Assembly (NCBI GenBank): GCA_030248135.1
Contig: JASANC010000782.1
Span: forward strand, 1 to 26,855
DNA from: Theristus sp. LFF4_11
Taxonomy: Eukaryota > Nematoda > Chromadorea > Monhysterida > Xyalidae
Length of the DNA: 26,855 bases
Direction: 5' to 3'
Shown here: piece after piece, positions 1 through 9,800 of the stretch
How the letters are laid out: each line of letters starts with the position of its first letter
How positions within the stretch are numbered: position 1 is the first letter of the stretch
Translations under genes and position numbers: made by a program
Notes under the pieces: generated by a model
Databases searched by the model: none
Seen by the model: only the letters and a program-made list of their open reading frames with translations
Told to the model about the DNA's origin: nothing

Positions 1-427
1 GAAACGCAAAAAATGAAACTGAATGACTATTTAAATGGGTGTTTGAAAAAACGTTACTTTTTGGTTCCCCATTCATTTTCACTTTGCGAAAAGGTTTGGC
101 TTCTATTTTAGGGACTGGGGTATATGTTAAGGTATAAAAACAGTGTTTTTTAAATGGGTATTTTTTATTTTAACGTCACTTTTTTATATTTTTTTGTTTT
201 TTTTTTATGGTTTCACTCAAAAAAAAGGATTTGCTTAGAGCAGGTTAAACGGGTAAAAAACATAACAGCAAAATTGTAAACTTCGGGTTTTAAATTTGTT
301 TTCAACACCCGGGTTTAATTAGAAATCTGTCAATTTCGAAAACAAAAAATTCAAAATTGCAATTACAAATTACATTCAAAAATGATTTTATAAAACGTTA
401 CTTTTTGTCGTTTCAATTAACTTTTAA
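1..427. other. AT-rich stretch without a gene
   Basis: AT-rich DNA with long T and A runs. I see no exon-like GC-rich segment and no open frame of useful length. A short word (aaacgttactttttg) occurs near 49 and again near 394, which may be the trace of an old duplication. The stretch leads directly into the 133-bp tandem repeat. Confidence 0.6.
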
Positions 428-826
428 ATCGCTTCGCATATTTTTAACGGGAACAGCAATTGACCATTGGTGATTAAAAAAGATTGTTTTCAATTTCAAT
501 ACGGAATGCATTAAAGATTGTGTTCTTGATCAGAAGATTGTTTTTGATAATTTGAACGGGATCGCTTTACATATTTTTAACGGGAACAGCAATTGACCAT
601 TGGTGATTAAAAAAGATTGTTTTCAATTTCAAAACGGAATGCATTAAAGATTGTGTTCTTGATCAGAAGATTGTTTTTGATAATTTGAACGGGATCGCTT
701 TACATATTTTTAACGGGAACAGCAATTGACCGATGGTGATTAAAAAAGATTGTTTTCAATTTCAAAACGGAATGCAGTAAAGATTGTGTTCTTGATCAGA
801 AGATTGTTTTTGATAATTTGAACGGG
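428..826. repeat. 133-bp tandem repeat, three copies
   Basis: Three consecutive copies start at 428, 561 and 694, each 133 bp long. Each begins with atcgctt and ends with gataatttgaacggg. The copies differ at only a few bases (gcttcgcat against gctttacat in the first; gaccgatgg for gaccattgg in the third), so the expansion is recent. No reading frame runs through it. It lies downstream of the 3' end of the 201-aa gene on the minus strand. It is a minisatellite or short satellite; I do not recognise the family. Confidence 0.9.
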
Positions 827-920
827 AACGACTGAAGCAGCTCAAAATCAAAATGCAATGCATTTTTGGCACGGTTCAAAAGTCCAAAATCCACGCAAAA
901 TTAATTGTATCTATCAGCTA

Positions 921-938
921 ACCGTGCCGTAGGCACGG
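921..938. other. Short perfect hairpin downstream of the 201-aa gene
   Basis: The bases ccgtgcc and ggcacgg form a 7-bp perfect GC-rich stem with a small loop, about 55 bp past the stop codon at 990 on the minus strand. It lies in the likely 3' untranslated or downstream region. It may be an RNA hairpin or a transposon remnant; the sequence alone assigns no function. Confidence 0.4.
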
Positions 939-989
939 GTCAATTGGCTAGTGGCCGAATAAAATAATAAGGCGTCCTTGTCTTTTCAA

Positions 990-2643
990 TCATGGTGAGA
1001 TTAGTTGCGGACTACGGGTTGTTTTTCTGAAAAATGCCACGATTTTTGCCGATACATACAATGTATGGTTCGTGTGTTTGTCTACAACGATCTCTGGCGC
1101 CACCTCTGGCCTCAGATTAAGACAGATTAATTTCAGTTTGAATTTTTTTAGTTTGATAAGTTTGGCTCGTCTCTTTGATATCACTGCATGCACACATGCG
1201 CATGGTCAACTGCGCAGCTGTTTCAAATTGCTTGAAATTCGAGCAAAAGCAAACGGACAGAGCAGAAAAATGCCGTGTACACCGACCGATCTCTCTTGCC
1301 GTCGGAATCGGCACCAGTTGATTGGCGATTTTGATGCCATTCACGGCGGCGACGACGTCGTCGATGTAGTGCATCAGGAAGTACGCGTGCGCGTGCAGAC
1401 CGTCCGACATGCGGTCGAATGGCTGGCGCAGCAACTGCAACAACGCACGTCACCGACCATACACTGGTTGACAATCGTGTTTTGAATATATGAAAGGCAT
1501 ATTTTTGAAAAGAACGGGCAAACTTTGCGACACGTCTGGAGCAGTTCTCTAATGACAGTGACACTGTTTATACGTGAAACCAAAACGTGCGGCGTACGGT
1601 TGTCTTTTCTCAATAAGTTTTTTTTATCACGTTTCAATCATTATGAACATTCACCGCATGCAGCTGTTCGTCAGGCTCGATGAATTCAAGGAAAACATGA
1701 CGACACATGCGATACGCTGTGCGCGATTCGGGCCCTGAAATTATGACAGGAGTTCGTTTTGCCGTTGAGCTATGTTTTTTTTTAAACTCTCTGTGTGACC
1801 AGCAGGAAAACATCGGAAAACATTTTTTTAATCCAAAGATGTTTCTGTGCTTTGCAACGGTTTTGAAAAGAGGGGCACATCACTGATGAGGCCACCCCCT
1901 CTTCTGCGTATGATGTTGGCCAGGCCGAAATGAAGAGAACCATCCTACAACTTGTTTGATTCTTGCACACCTCTGAGCTGCATCCAAGTGACTTTCAGCG
2001 CAGTCTTGTCAGCACCATTGAACTGTTTGTCGAGTTCACAAATCACGGCGTGTCCCGGATATGCGGAAGAGGCTGAACTATTATAAAATATTATAAGCTA
2101 TTATTATAAGCTGTGTTTATAAAATAATTTTTTCTATTTAGGGCCATTGGAGGATAGGACTTTTTTGAATTTTCTCAGCTCTCACATTTTTGAAGCCCGA
2201 TTGAACCTCATTTCAGCGGTTTGGTGTTATGGTGAACGGCGGCTTAGCATGCCCTTGTCCAATCGATGCCGCTCACCACCTACAGTCGAACCCTAAATAT
2301 CCGCTGATTGGTTCGTTGGATCACGTGATGCATACTTTCTGCGCAGGGCAGACTCCGGCCCCACAGCAATGCCTGCTCAGAACTGCATGCATCACGTGAT
2401 CACCAACCAATCAGCTGGACAGCCTATAATTTAGAGTTCGACAGAGATGTTTGCAGTTTTGTTGTGAACGCTTTTATTCTCACCTGAATAAATGTTTGCA
2501 GACTTCAACCGGAGTAACGCGCTTGCAATGGTCGGTGCTTGTTCCTTCTTTTTCTTTTCCTTTTTCACTCCATCCGCCTCATCGCCACAACCATCTTTGT
2601 GTTTCCTGTTGAATTTTACATTGCGCAGCAATATTTGTAACAT
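990..2643 (-). CDS. Unrecognised 201-aa protein with lysine-rich N-terminus, five exons
   Basis: Proposed exons on the minus strand are 2643-2484, 2072-1971, 1734-1655, 1434-1287 and 1105-990. They total 606 nt, giving 201 aa plus a TGA stop, and phase is kept at every junction. Intron ends are GT..AG, for example the donor CAG|GTGAGA after exon 1 and the acceptor tttcag before exon 3. The start ATG is 14 nt after a cttttcag acceptor with an in-frame TGA between them, so this is the first usable Met. Residues 26-35 are very basic (KKEKKKKEQA). The rest looks globular, with helical segments such as CRHVFLEFIEPDEQLHALL and HAYFLMHYIDDVVAAVNGI, and a strand-rich end (VDKHTNHTLYVSAKIVAFF). There is no signal peptide or membrane segment. 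I do not recognise the family and suggest no function. Intron 1 carries a foldback transposon. Confidence 0.7.
2283..2442. mobile_element. CAGTCG foldback MITE, copy 1
   Basis: The left end reads tacagtcgaaccctaaat and the right end reads ataatttagagttcgaca. The two arms are imperfect inverted repeats of about 50 bp that share tgattggtt and gatcacgtgatgcat. The centre is about 45 bp. The CAGTCG terminus preceded by TA fits a Tc1/mariner-type MITE with TA target duplication, although the right-hand TA has decayed here. The element is non-coding. It sits inside intron 1 of the 201-aa gene and closely resembles the copy at 15587-15760. Confidence 0.8.
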
Positions 2644-2657
2644 CGCGTTTTTTCAGA
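2644..2657 (-). promoter_or_regulatory. Splice acceptor just upstream of the 201-aa gene start (candidate spliced-leader site)
   Basis: On the minus strand a pyrimidine-rich tract ending cttttcag is followed after 14 nt by the start ATG. In nematodes this layout marks a trans-splicing acceptor, with the short leader tag becoming the 5' end of the mRNA. A normal intron in the 5' untranslated region would look the same. No donor can be assigned from sequence alone. Confidence 0.5.
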
Positions 2658-3627
2658 CTGAAAAGAAAACAGATATAACACTACGAATGGTGTCAGAAGA
2701 AAATTGGCGATGAAACGTTCTCCATTGAAAAAGGTTTAGTTTTTCAGTCAGAAACTCGCACAAATGAGCGCGAAAAAACTTTTCAAGATTGGTTCATGAA
2801 AGTGCAACAACTGTGAATTGAATAACGTTTTTTTCGGAAATTTTGTGTTTATTAGTTTACCCATTCAAGCACGCCAGACAAGCTGTTCGTAGCGAAAAAA
2901 GTAAGAAAACATAAAAACTGAGATGCGTTCATCTGTCGTGGCTGGTTCGTTTGAATTGGGGTTCGTTAGCAGTTTCGTTTCCGGACGACGAGGCAAGGCC
3001 CGAATGGTTTTTTAAAGTTTATTCTGTGTTTTTAGGAGTACATCAATGATAGTGCTGAATTTTTTATTTTTGACTCATTGGATTTCATGACCGCCGAAAG
3101 CAAGGATCGGATAGAAAAACCAGTCAACAAAACGTTCAACAAAACTCTAACCAAAGAAAGCCGTTTCTGTTCTGGTCAACAGTTTCGGAAAAATTGTTCT
3201 GAGCATGCAAACAATGTTTGCTCAACAAAATGTTTGAGCTTTTTGCCTTTTCTGCTAGTGTTTTCAACAAAAAAATAATGAAAAAAGACAAATTTTCTAA
3301 CCAAAAAAGCGCGAGACAAATAATAACTGCACAAAACTGAATTGTTCGTTTTGTTGTGCTTGCGATTTGCATAGTAAAACAAGTAAAATGCAAAGTCTAA
3401 TGCTTATAAAACCAGCGCATATGCCCTAATTGCTAATTTTCTTTTCCAGTGCAAAACCATGTCGTGCTCAATAGCAATTTCTGAGAGTCTTGTCAATTCT
3501 GATTTTTTTCCTTCCGCAGAACTGATACTTAATCATTTAAAAACATGTGCGACAAAACTTTACAATTACACTGTAGTTCTTCCAAAGCTCGTTTTAAAAA
3601 ATCATTCACTGTCATTCTTTTAAAATG
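2658..3627. other. AT-rich spacer between the carotenoid oxygenase and the 201-aa gene
   Basis: About 1 kb of AT-rich DNA downstream of the oxygenase poly(A) signal and upstream of the next gene on the same strand. The open frames in it are short, AT-driven and lack splice or start context. I see no RNA gene. A promoter for the downstream gene could lie here, but no convincing box is visible. Confidence 0.55.
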
Positions 3628-3707
3628 CAGGGTGTTGCAAAAAATCACAGTGAGCAAAACGGCTCTTTCTCGAGTTTGCTTCCGTGTGGTCTTTTCGCAA
3701 CACCCTG
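3628..3707. mobile_element. 80-bp mariner-like mini element
   Basis: The ends are cagggtgttgc and gcaacaccctg, perfect 11-bp inverted repeats followed by A-rich and T-rich inner bases. The right end is followed by TA; the left is preceded by tg, so a full TA duplication is not shown. The CAGGGTG terminus is typical of Tc1/mariner-derived MITEs. It has no coding capacity and lies just past the poly(A) signal of the oxygenase. Confidence 0.65.
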
Positions 3708-3737
3708 TACTGAAAAATGGTACTCGGCGACAGAAAT

Positions 3738-3743
3738 TTTATT
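3738..3743 (-). terminator. Poly(A) signal AATAAA of the carotenoid oxygenase gene
   Basis: A canonical AATAAA on the minus strand lies about 70 nt past the oxygenase stop codon (TGA at 3814-3812). It is the first such motif downstream and fits the 3' end of that mRNA. Confidence 0.65.
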
Positions 3744-3811
3744 GGCTGAGACCAATCAAAGCGAAACTTGCTGCATTTTAAAGAACACTTGAAAAATCAC
3801 ACGAAGAAACC

Positions 3812-6800
3812 TCACGGCCACCGTACGCCTGCGAATGACAACGCCAATATGCTGAGTATAGCAACAAAGCTTCTGCCATTTCTGTTCTGTTCGCCAGCAC
3901 TGTCCATCTGACGAGACGGCTGCGACTTCGGCACACCCAACGAGTCGCGACTGTAGTACCGGTTGTGGAAGCCGAATGGCACTTGCACCGGCGCCGACAT
4001 TCTAATGCAGTGATGCAAACGTTGGCTTTCCTCAAATTCCTGCTTTTCAATTTGCATTACTTTGGTGGAAATAAATGCCAACAATAATGCGTTTTTGCTT
4101 TTCGTGCTCTCTGTTCATTCTTCTTGCTTGACTGTGTGTTCTCTGTTTCTGTTGTGTTTTGGCTTGCCTACTCATGGTGTCTTACACTTCTCTGGTATTA
4201 TGCCGTGCACTGCAGAATAAAACTGAACTGAACTGAACTGCCAACAGAAAGTTTGTAAAGTGTGTCTGAAATACAAATCGTAAGAACGAACTATATGAGG
4301 CAATAACTTTTTAGGCATGGATATGTTACAGAGTTAGATGAAGTCCTCACCTGACAATTGGTGTCATCGTCTTCGCGTCGATCACGTACAGAACGCCCTT
4401 GTTCGAGTTGAGATCAGCGGCCTTCACCAGCAGAACGCCGTCATCTTCCGAGCGGGCGTTTGGTGCCGCCTCAAACCTGCAGAAATGAAGGCACGCATGA
4501 ATGTTGTCACCACCGTCGGTTGCTGCCTTCGAGCCCAACGTTTTGATGCGCTGTGCTCACTTTCAACTGGTTTCAACATCATTTTTTGAACAGCAAACAA
4601 AGAAATAAGTTTTCCGTCATTATTTTCTGTCAAGTACGGAATAACTGAGAATGACATGAAAATGTCAAGCATGAAACTGGCAACAACGACAACGAAAACT
4701 TTTATACAAGTTTCGGTGGTGAAAAAACAAAAAAAAACGGACAACAAAGTGTTTTCTTTTGACCTCATTTCCCAGACTGACCATGGTTCGGTGACCGAAA
4801 TACCGGAGCCCGGATTGAACTCCTGAATTGGGTTCTTCGACGGGTTATCCATGTCAAGCTTCAGTATTGAACTGTATGTTGTGTAGGGATCGCGCACCAC
4901 GTAACTGTAACGACAACTATGAAACGTTCACGGATCGTAAAAACGGAAAAGGGATTTGTTATATAGATATTAGACGAACGCACCCATATCGATACGGTCG
5001 TCCTTCGTAGGCGTGATTGAACTGCGAAAACTCTACACACGCGTCCTCGAGTTCACCTGAAAAGATCCGTTTTCTCTTGTTCGTGTCATGATTGTTGAAT
5101 GTGGCAAATCCAAGAAAGCAAAAAATCACCAAAACACAAAAATTATTCAGACCCAAAAAAAACAATCAACAATGAACACCGCACCAGACAGCAGGTTTGC
5201 CGCAGAGACCTCGCCTCGCTGGAGGTCAATTGTGAAGCGGCTTGCAGTGCCGCACAGCGCGGAGCCCTGATTCTGCAGCAGTTCACTTGTGTACAGCGTT
5301 TCGTACGCTTGACTCTCATAAACGATCATGTCAGCCACGAGGGTGGTTGCGTTGACCTGCGTGTGGAAGAAACAACGAGAGGGAAACCGCCGGCAACCGA
5401 TAGTCTGGTGCTTTCGCAACACAAACCGGATGGTTTTTTGAATCGTCTTTCCAGGCGGACATTATCTTTCTTGGAGTTCGGCAACTCAGTTTGCACGCAT
5501 AGAATTTATTAGATCAGTTTTATGCTTGGATTCAAAATTGAGATTCGACAACTTTTGGGGTGGCGGTTCATAGGGAGGCCGCGTGGGGGAAACAATTCCT
5601 TTTTTTGGGTGTGGTGTGTTGGGACAAGGGAAAGGAAAATGGGGGCGGGGGGGGTGGGGGGGGGGGCGGGTGGGGGGTGGGGGGGGGGGCGGGGGGTGGG
5701 TGGGTGTGTGTGTGTGGGGGGGCGGGGGGGGGTGGGGCGGGGCGGGCGCGTGGGTCATTTTAACAATTTTTGTGGGGGGGGAGAAAAAAAAAAAAGGGGG
5801 GGGGGGGGGGATTAAGGCACCAAGATGGACACCATGAAGGGCGCCAGTAAGGTAAGAACACCGCCAACATCGGTACCACCATGGCAACGTTGTTGCGTGG
5901 AAGCGACATGCAAAATCATGCGGATGCGCGAGCGAGCGCCAGCGAGCGGACAGCGCATCACGCATAATATGAGCCGTTATCCCCTCGCGCGCTTTTTTCA
6001 AATTTGCTCGCTGCGTCCAGCGAGCATAGTATAAGCCACAAACTTGGTTCCGTGCACACGAAACGAACACCCAAAGTTGTGCTTGGAGCCGCGAAAAAAT
6101 TTTTATTCGACTACTTTTCATACGCTGTAGACACGAAAAACCTATTCTGAAAACAGTGTTACTTCTTTCCCTTTGTCCTTTTTTTTCAGGTATGTAATCA
6201 ACATGTGTTCGCCCTTTAAATTTTTACCTGCGACACTTTCACAGTCGAACAAAAATGTTCCCTGGGGTAATTCCACCCGGAGATTTTGAAAATTGGGTTA
6301 ATTTTTTACCCCGACCCTGTTTTTGGGTAAAAATTGGGCATTTTTAATTGTTCGGAGGGTTTTCACCTGGTTTTAAGTGTTCGCCCTTTCAATTTTTAGC
6401 TGGGACACTTTCACAGTTGAACAAAAATGTTTCCTAGGGTAATTTCATCCGTATTTTTTGAAAATTTAGTTAATTTTTTTGCCCGGGCACTTTTTTGAGT
6501 CAAAATTGTGCATTCTTTGAAAGTTCGTAGCATTTTGACTGGGTATCAGTTTTTCACTCTTACAAATTTTGTCTGAGCTGCGAAAAATAGTAGGAAAAAG
6601 GTCTAGTCCGTAGTAATTCAATGCGCTGATCACGGATTTTGGGTTAGTTTTCTTACGTGAGCAACTCTAGATGCTGAATCGTGACGATTTCGGGCGAATC
6701 GGCCGTCGAAATTGGCGAAATCGGTCCAGAAACGAAAAACAAGAAAAGATTGTTTTCCAGGGTAATTCAATGCGCTGATCACGGATTTTGGGTTAGTTTT

Positions 6801-9800
6801 CTTACGTGAGCAACTCTAGATACTGAATCGTGTCGATTTCGGGCGAATCGGCCGTGGAAATCGGCGAAATCGGTCTAGAAATGAAAAACAAGAAAACTAT
6901 GTTTTCCAATGTAATTCAATCCGCTGATCACGGATTTTGGGTTAGTTTTCTTATGTGAGCAACTCTAGATACCGAATCGTGACGATTTCGGGCGAATCGG
7001 CCGTCGAAATTGGCGAAATCGGTCCAGAAACGAAAAACAAGAAAAAGGTGTTTTCCAGGGTAATTCAATGCGCTGATCACGGATTTTCGGTTAGTTTTCT
7101 TACGTGAGCAACTCTAGATACTGAATCGTGACGATTTCGGGCGAATCGGCCGTCGAAATTGGCGAAATCGGTCCAGAAACGAAAAACAAGAAAAGGGTGT
7201 TTTCCATGGTAATTCAATGCGCTGATCACGGATTTTGGGTTAGTTTTTTATGTAAGCAACTCTAGATGCTGAATCGTGACGATTTCGGGCGAATCGGCCG
7301 TGGAAATTGGCGAAATCGGTCCAGAAATGAAAAACAAAAAAACGGTGTTTTCCGTGGTAATTAAATACACTGATCACAGATTTTGTGTTAGTTTTTTTAT
7401 GTGAGCAACTCTAGATACCGAATCGTGACGATTTCGGGCGAATCGGCCGTCGAATTTAGTGAAACCGGTCCAGAAATGAAAAACAAGAAGTCGGTGTTTT
7501 CCATGGTAATTCATTGCGCCGATCACGGATTTTGGGTTAGTTTTCTTATGTGAGCAACTCTAGATACCGAATCGTGACGATTTCGGGCGAATCGGCCGTC
7601 GAAATTGGCGAAATCGGTCCAGAAACGAAAAACAAGAAAAGGATGTTTTCCAGGGTAATTCAATGCGCTGATTACGGATTTTGGGTTAGTTTTCTTACGT
7701 GAGCAACTCTAGATACTGAATCGTGACGATTTCGGGCGAATCGGCCGTGGAAATTGGCGAAATCGGTCCAGAAACGAAAAATAAGAAAAGGATGTTTTCC
7801 AGGGTAATTCAATGCGCTGATCACGGATTTTGTGTTAGTTTTTTTATGTGAGCAACTCTAGATACTGAATCGTGACGATTTCGGGCGAATCGGCCGTGGA
7901 AATTGGCGAAATTGGTCCAGAAATGAAAAACAAAAAAAACGGTGTTTTCCATGGTAATTAAATACACTGATCACGGATTTTGTGATAGTTTTTTCATGTG
8001 AGCAACTATAGATACCGAATCGTGACGATTTCGGGCGAATCGGCCGTGGAATTTAGTGAAACCGGTCCAGAAATGAAAAACAAGAAGTCGGTGTTTTCTA
8101 TGGTAATTCATTGCGCCGATCACGGCTTTTGGGTCAGTTTTCTTATGTGAGCAATTTCTAGGTACTGAATCGTGACGATTTTGGGCGAATCGGCCGTAGA
8201 AATAGCATAGACGAAATTGGCCTAAAAACGAAAAATGAAAAACCTGAGTTGTGTGCCCAACGTATTGTGATTTTGGTCCGACCTTCGGGGCTTATGTAAA
8301 AGTCAGAATATTATCTAAAAATGCGGGAGACGCATATAAAAGGAGGAATATGGCCTTGTGTAAGCAGTGAAAGACTTGGCTCGACAACCTTTTCAAGTCT
8401 CTGATGTGGTACACACGGATACAAGTACATAAGAGTCATATTTTTGCGCCGTTTATTTTTTATTTAGGTTGCAAGTGGCAACCCTCGTACATTGTAGACA
8501 AATGAAACTTTCACATTTGCCTTTTTCTAGCATTTAGCGACCTCTAAAACCACTAAAATAACGATCAGACTTTAGATCGCTGACACTGGTTTGCACAAAG
8601 TGTATCGCAGAGGCATTGGGAACGCAAGGTCTCCTTCTGTGGCAATGACTCACCGGTTTATCCTGTCACAAGAGTTTGGTAAAAAGGGTGAAAATCAACG
8701 GAAGACAACACTTTTTGCACTGGTGCTGCTGTATGCACAGCGGTGCGTACGTTAGCAACAACGATAAAGCTACATGCAGCAATGTTTTGCAATCTCTGAT
8801 GTTTCTGTTTTTTGCACAGAATTTACAGTATAGCCGATTAAACATGGCAGCTTTTTTCAGGGTGCAAGGAGCGCGCGAATTTTGAATAAAAGAAAAAGAA
8901 GTTCAGAAACCAAATTGTATGCCAAATTTGACGCGTTTTTTAAGCTAATGGATTATCCGTATTATTCTGTTCATTCTTTCTCCCTTGCACACATGATTGG
9001 AAATTATGTTGGCATTTTTGAAAAAGACAACTCCTAGTCAGCGACTAATCCCGCCTTGATGGACTGCCTCATTTATTCGGCCATGCTGTACAGAATTTCG
9101 CACATGATGTGATTTTAGACTAAACTGAAGAGGACAATTGAAAAATATCTAGATAACTTCAAAATTTTTACGCTTTTCAACAAGCTTGTAAACAACAAAC
9201 GCGGCGCAAAAATATGACTCTTATGTACATTGTACTTGTATCCGTGTGTACCACATCAGAGACTTGAAAAGGTTGTCGAGCCAAGTCTTTCACTGCTTAC
9301 ACAAGGCCATATTCCTCCTTTTATATGCGTCTCCCGCATTTTTAGATAATAATATTGGATCTCGGTACCTCAAACGCGTTGAACTGATGCGTGACGAAGA
9401 GCGCTTTGTGAAAGCGTAACGGTTTCGGCGTGACGAAACGCTGCGTGGTTTTGTTGAACACCAGAAATCGCAATGGGAACGCTCGGTCGATCGGCACACT
9501 CTGGTCGTGGTAGACGACGCCGGTCGGCCACGTTTGCTCGGGGCGATCGCAGGGCTGGGTGTGTGGAAAGTTATTTGAGGGCGCATGTCATTACACTACG
9601 ATTACACGCTGCCTAGTCAAACAGTGCACACGCGACACGCACAGCACACGGCCTTGAGAAGCGTGCACCATCTCCACTAACTGGGTCATGTCGCAGAGAC
9701 CTTCTAGGTGTTTTGTGAATTGGCAAAAAACTTTCTCTCCCTCTTGTTTTTGTCCGAGTGACCAAGGCAGGAACGTCACAGGGAATCTACTCGCTACCAA

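Noticed and set aside
5486..6121. 211-codon proline-rich frame on the minus strand, with glycine-rich frames opposite
   Set aside because: It is produced by the G/C homopolymer tract inside an intron; composition only, no splice or family support.
6613..8240. Regular repeats considered as a CRISPR-like array
   Set aside because: The whole 149-bp unit is repeated with no unique spacers, and the setting is a eukaryotic intron.
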